A DNA stretch of 64,000 nucleotides from Pisolithus tinctorius (lineage: Eukaryota; Basidiomycota; Agaricomycetes; Boletales; Pisolithaceae). Shown here piece after piece: positions 23,376-35,062 of this stretch. Each line of letters opens with the position of its first letter. The stretch's first letter is position 1. The stretch covers positions 2,604,001 to 2,668,000 of the forward strand of contig JANFAH010000005.1 in NCBI GenBank assembly GCA_024663395.1. The letters are read 5' to 3'. Below the pieces are notes generated by a model, which saw only the letters and a list, made by a program, of their open reading frames with translations, ran no database searches and had not been told where the DNA came from. A program made the translations under genes and the position numbers.

Positions 23376-23744
23376 TTACGATTAATCGCCTGGCTTACCA
23401 GAATGAACACAGCAATGTATTATAGTAATATGCACAGTCGATGCGGGGCATGAATTGATGGAGCCAGCGCGATGTAGGACCCAGCCAATACTAATGATAC
23501 CCGTTTCCTCGAATAGTAGGACCGTATTTTAGTCACATTTTAGAGGAAATTATGACCATACGTTGATCGATCGACCCAGATGAACTTACACCATGGAAGA
23601 TTGTACGTCCGTACTCATACCTTACCCTCTGATCCAGAACACGGGTTTCCCATCGAGTATATGTTTCTTTCTGTGCATCAACAAGCGGTTCGTAGACAGA
23701 ATCACTATTTGTGACCGTATGCCATCGATATCATCTACCACTAC
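23376..23744. other. Spacer after GH3-1, duplicated after GH3-4
   Basis: Non-coding. Parts of it align to 34831-35062 after GH3-4: a gaacacagcaatgtattatag type segment (about 23403) and a caacaagcggttcgtagacag segment (about 23679). This supports a segmental duplication that includes GH3 3' ends and their downstream DNA. Confidence 0.65.
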
Positions 23745-24000
23745 AGGCGATCACTGCCCAATTGACTCCCAAGCTTGAAGCATCCTTGAAAAGGGACATG
23801 TACCGTTGTTTACGCAAGGAATCTAATAGCGACCAACATCAAGATCGGTCATGCTCGTATGTAGTTCCTCCCAACTCTCGAAAGAAAAACTTCCGTCTGG
23901 CTACCGAAGACAAATATGTGCGGGCGGACTCGGTCTATCTTTTCTGACTCCTGCCGACTCGCTTCCCCTTTTTTCCCCTGCAGGGCTTATGCCTTACTTT
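23745..24000 (+). pseudogene. GH3 relic 1 (exon 1 start only)
   Basis: DNA resembling the first codons of GH3 exon 1 (leu-thr-pro-x-leu-glu-ala, then a diverged arg-arg-leu-arg equivalent, then atcaagat and gctcgta, then ctcccaactctcgaaag). It is broken by frameshifts and stops within 100 bp, and nothing downstream resembles later exons. It occupies the same relative place as relic 2 at 35063-35421, so the two relics are copies of one older dead gene. Confidence 0.65.
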
Positions 24001-24109
24001 AGACGGTCCGAACGCTATCCCGTGATGGGAGACGATGCTCTGCACTTTCGGGAGCTTCGTTGGCTAAAATAGTTTCTGCTGCGATTCCTTCTCTCCTTGA
24101 GACCAGGAC

Positions 24110-24488
24110 CTGTTGCTATGTCACGGGGACAAAGATAGCAAGTTCAAAAGGTAGGCCCTCAAACCACAGAAGAATCTCCTGTTCGTGAAAGCTGTCAGTT
24201 TTTCTGCATCGCGCCCACATGGTTGACAAACAATGCATCACTTATACTCAACAGCGAAAGCGTACCTGTGTGTGGCTGTTGTGCCGATATTCAAAGTGTA
24301 GCTTCCCCTGCGCCCAGAAATTCCCCTTGCACGACTTTCCTGATCCACGCAGACGTCAGAGTCGTTACATCAGGCTGATCGCACTGTGAAACGTGAAAAG
24401 TCGTCGAACCTGGATACTCGCAAGGGGAAATTGAATCTGTAGATAGGCTTGAAGACCGTTGATTACTTGGAAACGAAGGTAGAAAACA
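24110..24488 (-). pseudogene. Copied 3' end of the BTB/POZ gene
   Basis: Diverged copy of 35500-35890: the tgctatgtcac-gggacaaag, gaaagctgtcagtttttctgc, tccccttgcacgactttcc and ggaaattgaat segments align in order. On the minus strand it corresponds to the last exons of the BTB gene at 35628-37180. It ends abruptly near 24488, where amidohydrolase sequence begins in the same orientation. No BTB domain is included, so it cannot encode the parent protein. Confidence 0.7.
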
Positions 24489-24816
24489 TGCTGGAAGACA
24501 GTATAGGCCACCGGCCATGTCAAAGGCGATATCGGCGGAGACTGGATGCACGTCCATACGAAGCCAAGTGCCCTCTTCAACATCGTACTTCGACGTACGG
24601 GGATACAATAGAAACATCCTATGGGTCATGTTGAGGGAGATGCAATACGTCGGCCTTCTAGAGCAAGAAAGCGGGGCAGACGGATGCCAATAGTGTAAGA
24701 ACAGCTCCACCCGTTCTACTGCGACGGGTAGGTAGAAGATAAACCAAAAGGAAATTCGCCTTTCTCAGTTGATTTGGCATCTCGTTTCGCGTCGATATGC
24801 ATAGTTGAAGGACGAC
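24489..24816 (-). pseudogene. Decayed amidohydrolase 5' fragment, copy 2
   Basis: From an ATG (MHIDAKRDAKSTEKGE) it matches exon 1 of the gene at 16338-20832, up to the propeller start (TSKYDVEEGTWLRMDVHP). It lacks a 14-bp segment present at about 20726-20741 of the intact gene, which shifts the frame and gives a stop after about 30 codons. It also lacks further DNA around the membrane-helix and linker region. Everything after the first propeller blade is missing and replaced by the BTB 3' fragment. Not functional. Confidence 0.75.
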
Positions 24817-25145
24817 CAAGCAGATGTGGAGTAGAGTCCCCGTTTCGGGCCGTCCACTTACCGGGCCGGGCCGTTGACCGCTGTCGAATATCGCCTTGCG
24901 GAGGCATTATCAAAGGTCCTCGTGAGCACCCAGTCAACTTCTACGGTTGCGCCACACGAGTCATATCATCTGCACTAAGAATTTCGTTCGGTCCAATGAG
25001 CCTTCAGCTCAAGGAAGGTATAATTACATCTGCCAGTCTATCAACCCTCGTGATGACAGCCAAAGTGGATATCAGTCCACGTGTGCCATTGACGAGGGTG
25101 CGCTAGTCAAAAAAAGGAACCATAGACCTGTACATAGGGCTACCA

Positions 25146-27217
25146 ATGCCTTCCACCACGGTGCACCCGATTGCTGCCTTGACTCCCGAGCTAGAAGCGG
25201 TCCTGAAAGAGGACACGGACCGTCGCTTGAGGAACCTGATAGCTGCCAACATCAAGACCCGCTATGCTCGTAGCTCCTCCCAACTCTCAGACTTCTTTCT
25301 GGCCATCAATGATAAGGATCTACAGAACGACGAATCTGTCCTCTCGGACTTCCATCGACTTGTCCCCCCTACAGATTACGAATCTTACCGCCCGTATATG
25401 ATTATGTTCAATTCCCGCCCCTGCAAATTGTCCGAAGTCGAGGATATGCTTGCACCAGGCCTTCCACTTTACATTTCCCTCTCAAGTGCCACTTCTGGCA
25501 AGCAGTGCAAGCAGTTTGCGAAGTACTTTATGATCCCCCCCTCCCCCAACCTCTCGCCATTCCCCGTGGGAGTTACTTCAGTCGTCTTCACGTTCGCATA
25601 CAGAGACCCAGTAGAGGTTGTAACAGATTCTGGAGAAGTCGTAGCGAGGATTCCTATTTGCAACGGGTCGACCGGGATAGCACGCACACAAAACAATTGG
25701 ACCATCGAGACGGATGACTCCCGCATGGTGTCTATAAGTAAGTAAAAAATCCATGTAATTTTCTTTTTGATTCCAATCACCTACACCTGATATCCTCTGC
25801 ACAGTCCCAGGCCACACAGCTCCGTGGGCCACAGGATTCATCATCCACCATCGGTCTTTCCTGTTAATCCATGCGTTGTTTTCTTTGGCGAACACATCGC
25901 TGGAGGGATTTTATACGATATTTGTGACAGTTTTCATGGACATGGTGCATCGCATCGAAGAAGAGTGGGCCACACTCATCTCAAGCATTCGAAATGGGAC
26001 CATCCCAGACTTCGAACAGATAGACCATGTCCGACCTTATCTGCAGGTGAGTGATCAGAGTGGTGCTGCATAATCACGATATCTGACTACACCAGCTGAA
26101 CATGCATGCAGACCCGCGGCGGGCAGATGAACTTCAGCACATAGGACCTCCTCTTTCTTGTCCTGGATGGGCTCAGCGTGTTTGGCCAAATCTGAAGCTC
26201 CTTACAGGCATTTGTAGCGGTACATTTGCCGCGGCACTACCCCAGGTGGGCATGTCCACCTTTTATAACAGATCAGCGACCTCACATCAGTTAGGCGAGG
26301 TCAATTCTTGGACCAAACGTAGTCGTCCACAACCCTTGCTACATATGCACAGAATGCCTCATAGGTAGAACCCTCAACTTCGAGGATACCGAAACTTTTG
26401 TTGCTACAACGGACGAATTGATCGAGTTTCTTGATGTGACACAAGAACCGACACGGGGACAAGTGCTTCAAGCGGTATGCGTCTCATATCCATTCTGGTC
26501 TCTGACTAACGCCATTCTTGCCAGTGGGATCTTCGACCGGGAAAGTTCTACCAGCCTGTGTCGACGACTCGTGATGGGCTATGGAGATATCTTATAGACG
26601 ATGTCATCCAAGTGACTGGCTTCGACCCGCGTAACGGGTTACCGGTATTTAGGTACTCCAGACGGAAGAAGTAAGGAAATTTCCTTTGGTCGCTTGTTTT
26701 CCTCTTTTCATTATGATGCTCACATGCACTGTCATGAAGCCTGCAGCTCCGACTTCCACATGCCATGATCACAGAAACGGATCTTGTGAGCGCGATTCAT
26801 GCGATTAGTGGAGAGGATGTCGTGGAAGTACAAGAGTTCACAACAGTTGTCGATGACCGCAAGTTTCCCCACACCGTCGGATTTTTCGTCTCGGTCGCAG
26901 GAGAGATAGGTGCTACGGTCTTGTTTCATAGGTTTGGACCACGAAACTAATGCGATCTAGGTCCAAATGTGAAATCCGCGAGACAGAAGGCATTCGCAGC
27001 CCTAGTTGCGACAAATGACGAGCACCAAATTGCATTCGATACCAATGAGTTTGGTTTGCCCACAATCCGGATTGTGAAGCCCGGAACATTTACAGATTAT
27101 CGGCGGTGGCGAGGAGAAAGTATGAAGGTTGGCGTTGGGCAGATCAAGCTTCCCGCTGTGCTCTCCGATGCCCAGGCCCAAAAGTGGATGGCGGAGAGGG
27201 TCATGTTAGAGCTCTAA
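25146..27217 (+). CDS. GH3-family acyl-acid amido synthetase-like protein, copy 2
   Basis: Same seven-exon layout as copy 1, with all splice sites and frames usable from ATG 25146 to TAA 27217. The nucleotide loop reads SSATSGKQCKQF; the SSE-type motif is ICTECLIGRTLN; GLWRYLIDDVIQVTGF is unchanged. One codon is lost after FAKYF relative to copy 1. Unlike the other copies, the promoter-proximal block (TATA-like run and gtcgcg...ctcgag) is absent: the sequence runs from a tagacctgt segment straight to a short leader (25120-25145), about 95 bp shorter than upstream of copy 1. Expression may therefore differ. Upstream lies an amidohydrolase fragment in divergent orientation, as in the ancestral pair. 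Confidence 0.72.
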
Positions 27218-27459
27218 AAAACTGGCACATGTGGAAGAAAGCTTTCACTAGCCGAGGAACCAGTATTAACTAATACAGCCCAGTCGTTGTCCACCTTAAC
27301 CGAACAATATCGCCGTGCATTTTTCTCGCGCCATTGATACGACTGAGCTAAGCCTTTTTCTTCAAAACAGGAGCCGATCTATTGGGATATATATTACCAC
27401 GTTGATACAGAGCGTCACTTGTCAGACCAGTCGCGAACAATCCGGGTCTTGAGATACTA
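27218..27459 (+). promoter_or_regulatory. GH3-3 promoter region
   Basis: 242 bp between GH3-2 and GH3-3. It contains a ccaccttaaccgaacaa segment (27290-27306) and a tcgccgtgcat segment also found upstream of GH3-4 (32579-32626), a gatatatatta TATA-like run, and the block agtcgcga...aatccgg just before the ATG. No amidohydrolase fragment is present here. Confidence 0.55.
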
Positions 27460-29534
27460 ATGCCTACCAGCAGAGTCCATCCGATTGTTGCCTTGACCCC
27501 CGAGCTTGAAGCGGTCCTGAAAGAGGACACGAACCGTCGTTTGAGGAACCTGATAGCGGCCAACATCAAGACACGTTATGCCCGTAGTTCCCCCCAACTT
27601 TCAGACTTCTTTCTCGCCGTCAATGATAAAGATGTACAGAACGACGAATCGGTCCTCTCGGACTTCCGTCGACTCGTTCCCCCTACCGATTACGAGTCTT
27701 ACCGCCCATTCATGATGATATTCAATTCCCACCCTTGCAAGTTGTCCGAAGTTGAGAACATGCTTGCACCAGGTCTTCCTATTTACATTCCCCTCTCAAG
27801 TGCTACTTCTGGCAAGATATGCAAGCAGTTTGCCAAGTACTTTCGATCTCAGCCCTATTCGGCCAGCCCCTTGCCATCCCGCGTAGGAGTTATTTCACTC
27901 ATTTACACCTTCGCATATAGAGACCCGGTAGAGGTCGTAACGGATTCTGGTGATGTCGTGAAGAGGATTCCTGTATGCAGCGATTCGACTGGGGTAACGC
28001 GCGCACAAAACAATTGGTCCATTGAGACAGATGACACTCGCATGGCGTCTATACGTAAGTGGACAAACCGTTCATATTTTTCTGGTTGTGATCATTTACG
28101 CATGAGGTCACTTGCACAGTTCCAGGTCACGTAGCTCCATGGGCCACAGGATTTATCATCCATCATCGGTCCTTCCTGTTGATCCATGCACTGTTTGCAT
28201 TGGCGAATCCGTCCCTGGAGGGGATTAGTGTGCCATTTGTAACAATTTTCATGGACATGGTGCATCGCATGGAAGAAGAGTGGGCTACACTCATCTCAAG
28301 CATTCGAAATGGGACCATCCCAAATTTCGAGCAGATAGACCACGTCCAGACTTACCTGCAGGTGAGTGATCACAATGGTGCTGCGCAGTAACGAAATCTG
28401 ACTGCACCAGCTTAACATGCGCGCAGACCCACAGCGAGCAGATGAGCTTCAACACATTGGACCTCCTCTTTCTGGCCCGGGGTGGGCTCAGCGTGTTTGG
28501 CCACGTCTGAAGCTCCTTACAAGCATTTGTAGCGGTACATTCGCCGCATCACTACCTCAGGTGAGGATATCCACCTTTTATAAGAGATCAATGATCCTCA
28601 CCTCAGTCAGGCGAGGTCAATCCTCGGACCAAACGTGGTGATCTACAACCCTTTGTATATATGTACAGAATGCCTCATAGGTAGAACCCTCAACCTCGAG
28701 GATACAGAGACTTTCGTTGTTGCGACCGACGACCTCATCGAGTTTCTTGACATGACACAAGAATCGACACATGGACAAGTACTTCAATCGGTAAGTGTCC
28801 CGTCTTCATCCTGGGCTTCGACTAATGCCGTTCCTGTCAGTGGGACCTTGAACCGGGAAAGTTCTACCAGCCTATGTCAACAACTCATGATGGGCTATGG
28901 AGATACCTTATTGACGACGTCATCCAAGTCACCGGGTTTGACCCGCGTAGCGGGTTGCCGGTATTTAGGTACTCTCGACGGACGAAGTAAGGAAAATTCC
29001 TTTGGTCGCTTGTTTTCCTCTTTTCATTATGATGCCCTCATGTACAATCACGAAGTCTGGAGCTCCGGCTGCCACATGCCATGATCACGGAAGCTGACCT
29101 TGTCACCGTGATTCATGCGATTAGCGGAGAGGATACCGTGGAAGTGCAAGAGTTCACAACAGTCGTTGACGACCGCAAATTCCCCCAGACAGTCGGATTT
29201 TTCGTCTCAGTCACGGGCGACATAGGTACTGCAGGTCTTGCGTCGTCGGTTTGGACCACGAAACTAATGCGATCTAGGTCCCAATGCGAAATCTGCGAGG
29301 CAGAAGGCCTTCGCAGCCCTCGTTGCAACAAATGTCGAACACCAAATTGCATTTGACGCCGATGAATTTGGTTTGCCCACAATCCGGATTGTAAAGCCCG
29401 GAACATTTGCAGATTACCGGCGGTGGCGAGGAGAAAGTTTGAACGTTGGCGTTGGGCAGACCAAGCTTCCGGTTGTGCTTACTGACCCTAAGGCGCAAGA
29501 GTGGATGGCGAAGAGGGTCGTGACGGAGCTCTGA
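27460..29534 (+). CDS. GH3-family acyl-acid amido synthetase-like protein, copy 3
   Basis: Intact seven-exon copy (first exon 27460 to about 28054; stop TGA 29532-29534). The loop reads SSATSGKICKQF; later motifs ICTECLIGRTLN and GLWRYLIDDVIQVTGF are intact, and the C-terminal KSARQKAFAALVAT and GLPTIRIVKPGTF segments match copies 1 and 2. Immediate head-to-tail neighbour of copy 2 without an intervening amidohydrolase, so it likely arose by simple tandem duplication. The proximal promoter block is kept. Substrate unknown, as for copy 1. Confidence 0.73.
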
Positions 29535-30181
29535 TTGCAAATAATCGCCTGTGGCAAGTCTGGGTACAGATTCTCCTTCTGTTACTTTACCCACAAACAC
29601 CGAATACATGAAGAATCACCATATGAGGGTACACCAAAAAAGGTTGTGATAAGTTGACCGACGAAGCTAACTCGTTCACCCCTCTCGAGCAGAGGTGGCG
29701 CGGTGATGATGGCGTTCTGCGTCTGATTCAGAGACCGATTCATTGTCCAAGCCACAGGCTCGCAACCCGGACATCATCCAAGCTCGGACAATGATTTGCA
29801 TATGGCTTTCTTTCACTAGAAGATAGCGCCGTCTCTGACGGCAGTTACCTTGTTTATAACAGCGTCATAGGTCCCTGACCGCACCCATATAGGAGTCTCG
29901 TGGGTCCCCCCTCTACTATAAAGATAAAGACCGCACACAGAAATCCTTTTCATCACGTCCTGAGATATCACCTACTCTGTACTGGACTTTCCGACTGAGG
30001 TTGAATCGGAGGTTATTTGAGGCAAGTTCGCGGGTGACGAAAAATGACTGGTTGAATTTCCAGCTGCAGTGACCTTGTAAACCAGGTGAACATTCCCTCA
30101 GTCAGCGTCCCTCGCCATTGGGCTGCGGCCCTTCGAAGGATCTCGTCGCACACCGCCAGAAATGTTTATATCTTCGTTCAG
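29535..30181. other. Intergenic stretch, unique sequence
   Basis: About 650 bp with no recognised gene, between GH3-3 and the amidohydrolase pseudogene. A TATA-like ctataaagataaag lies at about 29915-29928. The junction to amidohydrolase-derived sequence is near 30186. Short frames only. Confidence 0.5.
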
Positions 30182-32211
30182 TCAGGTTCCTCCCGCGGTT
30201 AAGTCAGCAGAGAGCTCGCCATTTTCCATAGTTAATATTGTCGCGTTGATAAAGGTGACGACTTCCCTATTGGCAGAGGTAGCATGAACCTTGGCTTCCC
30301 GCCGAAGCCTAGAAATTTCCGATTCATCATTACGGCGATCTCGATGGCGTTCAGAAGGTTTCTTACACAAACAATACCAAATGTCGTCGTGTCCTTTTGT
30401 ATGGCGTTCAAGCGGGTCGACAGGTGGAAGACGGCAACAGTGTGGAGGGTAAGGACCCGAAGACAGGACAGGTACCCTGCGGGATGAGCACTATAACGGG
30501 TGCTCGTACATTTCTTGCTAATTCAGCAGACATCCAATGACGGTCCTGTCCCCGCTGAATACATCACCATGTCCACCGTCAAGGCTCAACCTCGTCAACC
30601 CCAAAGATGCCTTTCCCGACTTGCTCCACAAAGCAGTTGAAGCATTGACGTTAGGAGCGTAATACACATGCAGGAAGTCGACGAAGGCTGCACCCTGGGA
30701 AGTGTGCGAGAACGCCAACTCGTCTGTGGAATAGCCTTTCGCAAGTTCTTCTTCCACATAACGTCCCCATTCATCAGCGCCCTGGGCAAGATCCACTGTG
30801 AAAACCCTGTCTGATTCCTGGACAAGAAGCTTCGACGGTGAAACGAAACTAAGCTTGAGTTTCTCATCTGACAGGTCGATGGCAGTGGAAATCTTCCTCG
30901 CACCTGTGACCTCTATTACAGAAGACGAATTGCTTTCCGTTGGGAGAGTGATCTCACGGGCCAAAATGCCCGTATGAGGAGTAGCCACACCATTGCCTGT
31001 GAGGATATCTCCGCCCGTATCAATGAAGGCGATTGTGAGCTGAGCAGTGTCTCCGCGAAATAAGACAGGACTGAAATACCTGCCCATAGGAAGGTTCGTA
31101 CCTCGTAAACAGCTCTAGTGTTTAAATCCGCAATTTCGAATGCTGAGGGACGTATCGGACCACCGGGCATGTATAACCAACGCTACGTCACCACCGATGA
31201 ATGGCGTGGAATAATATGCTGCTTTGGAATACACGCTCAGCAAGAACACTTGAGAGGATTCCTTGCAGGTGAGTCACGCCTGAAGCCTGGAACACGACCT
31301 TCTTGCCACTGTTATCAAGAGAGGTGAGTAAAAGCATGCAGCCGTTGGTCTCTCTCTTCCAAATCTCTCACGTCGATCTTGGTTCTTGAGGTGTCCGCAA
31401 CCTGGATCCCTGTGTGCACGGAACCAGACAGAATGCGGTTCAGCGCCAGCTATGCGATCGCCCACAATGTCCTTGGACGGTGGTAGGTGATAAGTCAGTT
31501 TATTCCTGCGGTCCAGATAAGGGTGGGCATAACTGTAATGGCTTCGGGAGTCATAACAGAGGGTGATCGCACATTCATCTCTGTACAACCACAAGCACAC
31601 CAAGAAATAACCCAGATACTGTCCCACATCCACACCCTAAAGGGCAGCCTATCACCTTCCGAAGAAATTTTCGAGTCAGAATCGTTTCGTACTCCAGTGA
31701 GAATTGGTATCGCTGACGTGGTGGTCCCCAATGCAGATTTTACTGGGTATAGGAAGACGCGGGAAGACAGTAAAAGTCACCAGCCATATCAAAGACGATA
31801 TTACCAGCGACTGAATGCACGACTAAACGAAGCCAAGTGCCCTCCTCAACGTCATACCTCAGCGTGAGGGGGTACGGGGAGTCGGTAGATACAGTATATC
31901 CCACGGGTCATGTTGACGGAGAGAGATGTGTGCCTTGCGCTCGGACGCCGGGTCATCGTATGCTAGACCAAGTAAAACCAAAGTGTAATTCACGGATGGA
32001 GTGCGAAGAGGGTAGAAGACACTAGGAAGGGATGCTTCCAGGCTGAGCTAAAGCAAGGCACACGGATGCCGATAGTGTAAGAACAGCTCCAGTCGTTCCA
32101 CTGCGACGCGTAAGTAGGAGATAATACAAATGGTAACTCGCCTTTCTCAGTTGATTTAGCATCTCGTTTCGCATCGAGATGCATGGCTTCAAGGGCGATC
32201 CAAGCAGACAT
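30182..32211 (-). pseudogene. Decayed amidohydrolase copy 3 (no catalytic domain)
   Basis: On the minus strand it aligns to the intact gene from its ATG (MHLDAKRDAKSTEKGE near 32184) to the start of the amidohydrolase domain (NATILTMENGELSADL, about 30200). Breaks seen: the same 14-bp deletion near the start as in copy 2; the end of exon 1 (SVITPEAI, about 31540) is joined directly to the middle of exon 4 (LIWTAG), removing the intervening exons 2-3; a further deletion before ERVPVAYP; and loss of everything from the HxH motif on. The remaining propeller stretch at 30518-31087 is still long and open (189 codons), which suggests recent decay. Confidence 0.8.
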
Positions 32212-32755
32212 GTGAGTGCTCCCTGAGTCCCTCGCGTTGCGATCGACCTTCGCTTCGGGCCGTTCACTTGCATAAGTACCGGCCCGGGGAGTGGATCAGT
32301 CCTCGTGGATGCTTTGAAAGTCTTCGTGATCACCGCACTCAAGTCACTGTCAGTACTCTGCGACCTCGTGTAGGATCAGTGATACATGGGAGAAATCTTG
32401 CGCTAACCAAGGAATCAGTCAATTTCTGCAGTGGCTACGATGCAAGTCTCATCACGCACTCGAAGAATTGCATTTGCTCGAATGAGGCTTCAGTTCAAGG
32501 AAGGTACAATTACATTGACCAGCCTATCAATCCTGACAGACCTGTGCAATAACAGCCAAAGTGGATAGTGGATTACCCTCCACCTTAACCGAACAACTTG
32601 ATCGCCGTGCATCTTCCTCGCGCCAGTGACGAGAGTGCACTAGTAGTCATCAAAGGAACCATCAACCCGTGGTGATATCTATGTGACCACATTCATATCA
32701 AGCGTCTCTTTAAACCATCAAACAAGTCGCGAGCAATCCGGATCTCGAGCTACCA
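32212..32755 (+). promoter_or_regulatory. Region upstream of GH3-4
   Basis: About 540 bp between the amidohydrolase pseudogene start and GH3-4. It carries the ccaccttaaccgaacaa and tcgccgtgcat segments shared with the GH3-3 promoter, and the agtcgcga...ctcgag block (about 32725-32750) before the ATG. It is a longer relative of the divergent promoter at 20833-21300. Confidence 0.55.
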
Positions 32756-34830
32756 ATGTCTACCCACACAGTACACTCGATTACTGCCTTGACTCCCGAG
32801 CTTGAAGCGATTCTGAAAGAGGACACGGACCGTCGTTTGAGGAACCTCATAGCGGCCAACATCAAGACACGTTATTCTCGTAGTTCCCCCCAACTCTCAG
32901 ACTTCCGTCTGGCTATCGAAGATAAGGATGTACAGAACGACGAATCGATCCTCTCGGACTTCCGTCAACTCGTCTCTCCCACAGACTACGAGTCTTACCG
33001 CCCGTATATGATGATGTTCAATTCCCGCCCTTGCAAGTTGTCCGAAGTCGAGAACATGCTTGCACCAGGGCTTCCTATTTATATTCCCCTCTCAAGTGCC
33101 ACGACGCAGAAGAAGCCCAAGCAGTTTGCGAAGTACTTTCGACCTCAGCCCTACTCCCCCAATCCCTCTCCATTCCACGTTCGAGCTACTTCGCTCATTT
33201 TCACCTTAGCATACAGAGACTCGGTAGAGGTCGTAACAGATTCTGGGGAAGTCGTGACGAGGATTCCTGTTTGCAACGAGTCGATTGGGGTGACACGTAC
33301 ACAAAATAATTGGTCCATCGAAACAGATGGCACACGCATGGCGTCTATCAGTAAGTGGTCAAATCGTTCAAAAACATTTGATTATGATGACTTACACTTG
33401 ATGTCCCTTGCACAGTTCCAGGCCACACGGCTCCGTGGGCCACAGGATTTATCATCCACTATCGGTCTTTCTTGTTGATCCATGCACTCTTTGCTTTGGC
33501 GAATCCATCCCTGGAGGGGTTTTCTGTGACATTTATACCGTGTTTCATCGACATGGTGCATCGCGTCAAACAAGAGTGGGACGTACTCGTCTCAAGTATT
33601 CGGAATGGGATTATCCCAGATTTCGATCAGATAGACCACGTCCGGCCTTATCTGCAGGTGAACGATCCAAGTGATGCGTGTGCAGTGCCGAAATCTGACT
33701 ACACCAGCTTAACATGGGCGCAAACCCACAGCGAGCAGATGAACTTCAGAACATAGGACCTCCTCTCTCGTACCCTGGGTGGGCCCAGCAGGTCTGGCCG
33801 AATCTGAAGCTACTTACAGGCGTTTGTAGCGGTACATTCGCCGCGTCGCTACCCCAGGTGAACATATCCACCTTCTATAACATATCAATGGACCTCACCT
33901 CAGTCAGGCGAGGTCAATCCTTGGACCAAACGTAATCATCCAAAACCCTTTCTATATATGTACGGAATGCCTCATAGGTAGAACCCTCAACTTCGAGGAT
34001 ACAGAGACTTTCGTTGTTGCAACCGACGACCTCATCGAGTTTCTTGACATGAGAGAAGAGCGGCCACATGGACAAGTACTTCAAGCGGTATGCGTCACGT
34101 CTTCATCGCGATGTTCGACTGATGCATTCCTGTCAGTGGGACCTTCAACCGGGAAAGTTCTACCAGCCTGTGTCAACGACTCATGATGGGCTATGGAGAT
34201 ATCTTATAGACGATGTCATCCAAGTCACCGGGTTTGACCCTCGTAACGGATTGCCGGTATTTAAGTACTCCAGACGGAAGAAGTGAGGAAAATCCTTTTG
34301 GTCACTTTTTTCCCTCTCCTCATTATGATGCCCTCATGTACAATCGTGAAGTCTAGAGCTCCGGCTGCCACATGTCATAATCACGGAAGCTGACCTTGTC
34401 ACCGTGATTCATGCGATTAGTGGAGAGGATATCGTGGAAGTGCAAGAGTTCACAACAGTCGTTGACGACCGCAAATTCCCCCAGATAGTCGGATTTTTCG
34501 TCTCAGTCACGGGCGACATAGGTACTACAAGTCTTGCGTCGTCGGTTTGGACCACACAACTCATGAGGTGTAGGTCCCAATGCGAAATCTGCGAGGCAGG
34601 AGGCCTTCGCAGCTCTCGTTGCAACAAGTGACGAACATCAAATTGCATTCGATGCCGACAAATTTTGTTTGCCCACAATCCGGATTGTGAAGCCCGGAAC
34701 ATTTGCAGATTATCGGCGGTGGCGAGGAGAAAGTATGAAAGTTGGCGTTGGGCAGATCAAGCTTCCCTCTGTGCTCTCCGACCCTGAGGCCCAAGAGTGG
34801 ATGTCGGAGAGGATCATGTTGGAGCTCTGA
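32756..34830 (+). CDS. GH3-family acyl-acid amido synthetase-like protein, copy 4
   Basis: Full seven-exon frame (first exon 32756 to about 33350; stop 34828-34830) with the same splice layout. It is the most divergent copy. The nucleotide-binding loop reads SSATTQKKPKQF, so the Ser-Gly of SATSGK is replaced by Thr-Gln. The head is STHTVHSITAL, and segment 2 has PCFIDMVHRVKQEWDVLVSS instead of the well-kept FMDMVH..EEEWATLISS. The ICTECLIGRTLN and GLWRYLIDDVIQVTGF motifs are intact. No stop or frameshift is seen, so it is likely expressed, but activity or substrate range could differ because the changed residues lie in the ATP loop. Divergent from the amidohydrolase pseudogene, as copy 1 is from the intact gene. 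Confidence 0.72.
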
Positions 34831-35062
34831 TTGCAGTTGATAGCCTGGCTTATCACAGTGAACACAACAATATATTATAGCATTGTAGGTCCATACTGTG
34901 TAACAGTACCAGCGACGGCGACTTCCAGCACATACATTACCCCCTGATCTAGAACATGAGTTTCCTGTTGGGAAAATGTCTCTTTCTAGGCATCAACTAG
35001 CGGTTCGTAGACAGAAACCCTATTGAATGTGCGCCACTGATATCATCTACCACTGCACGCGA

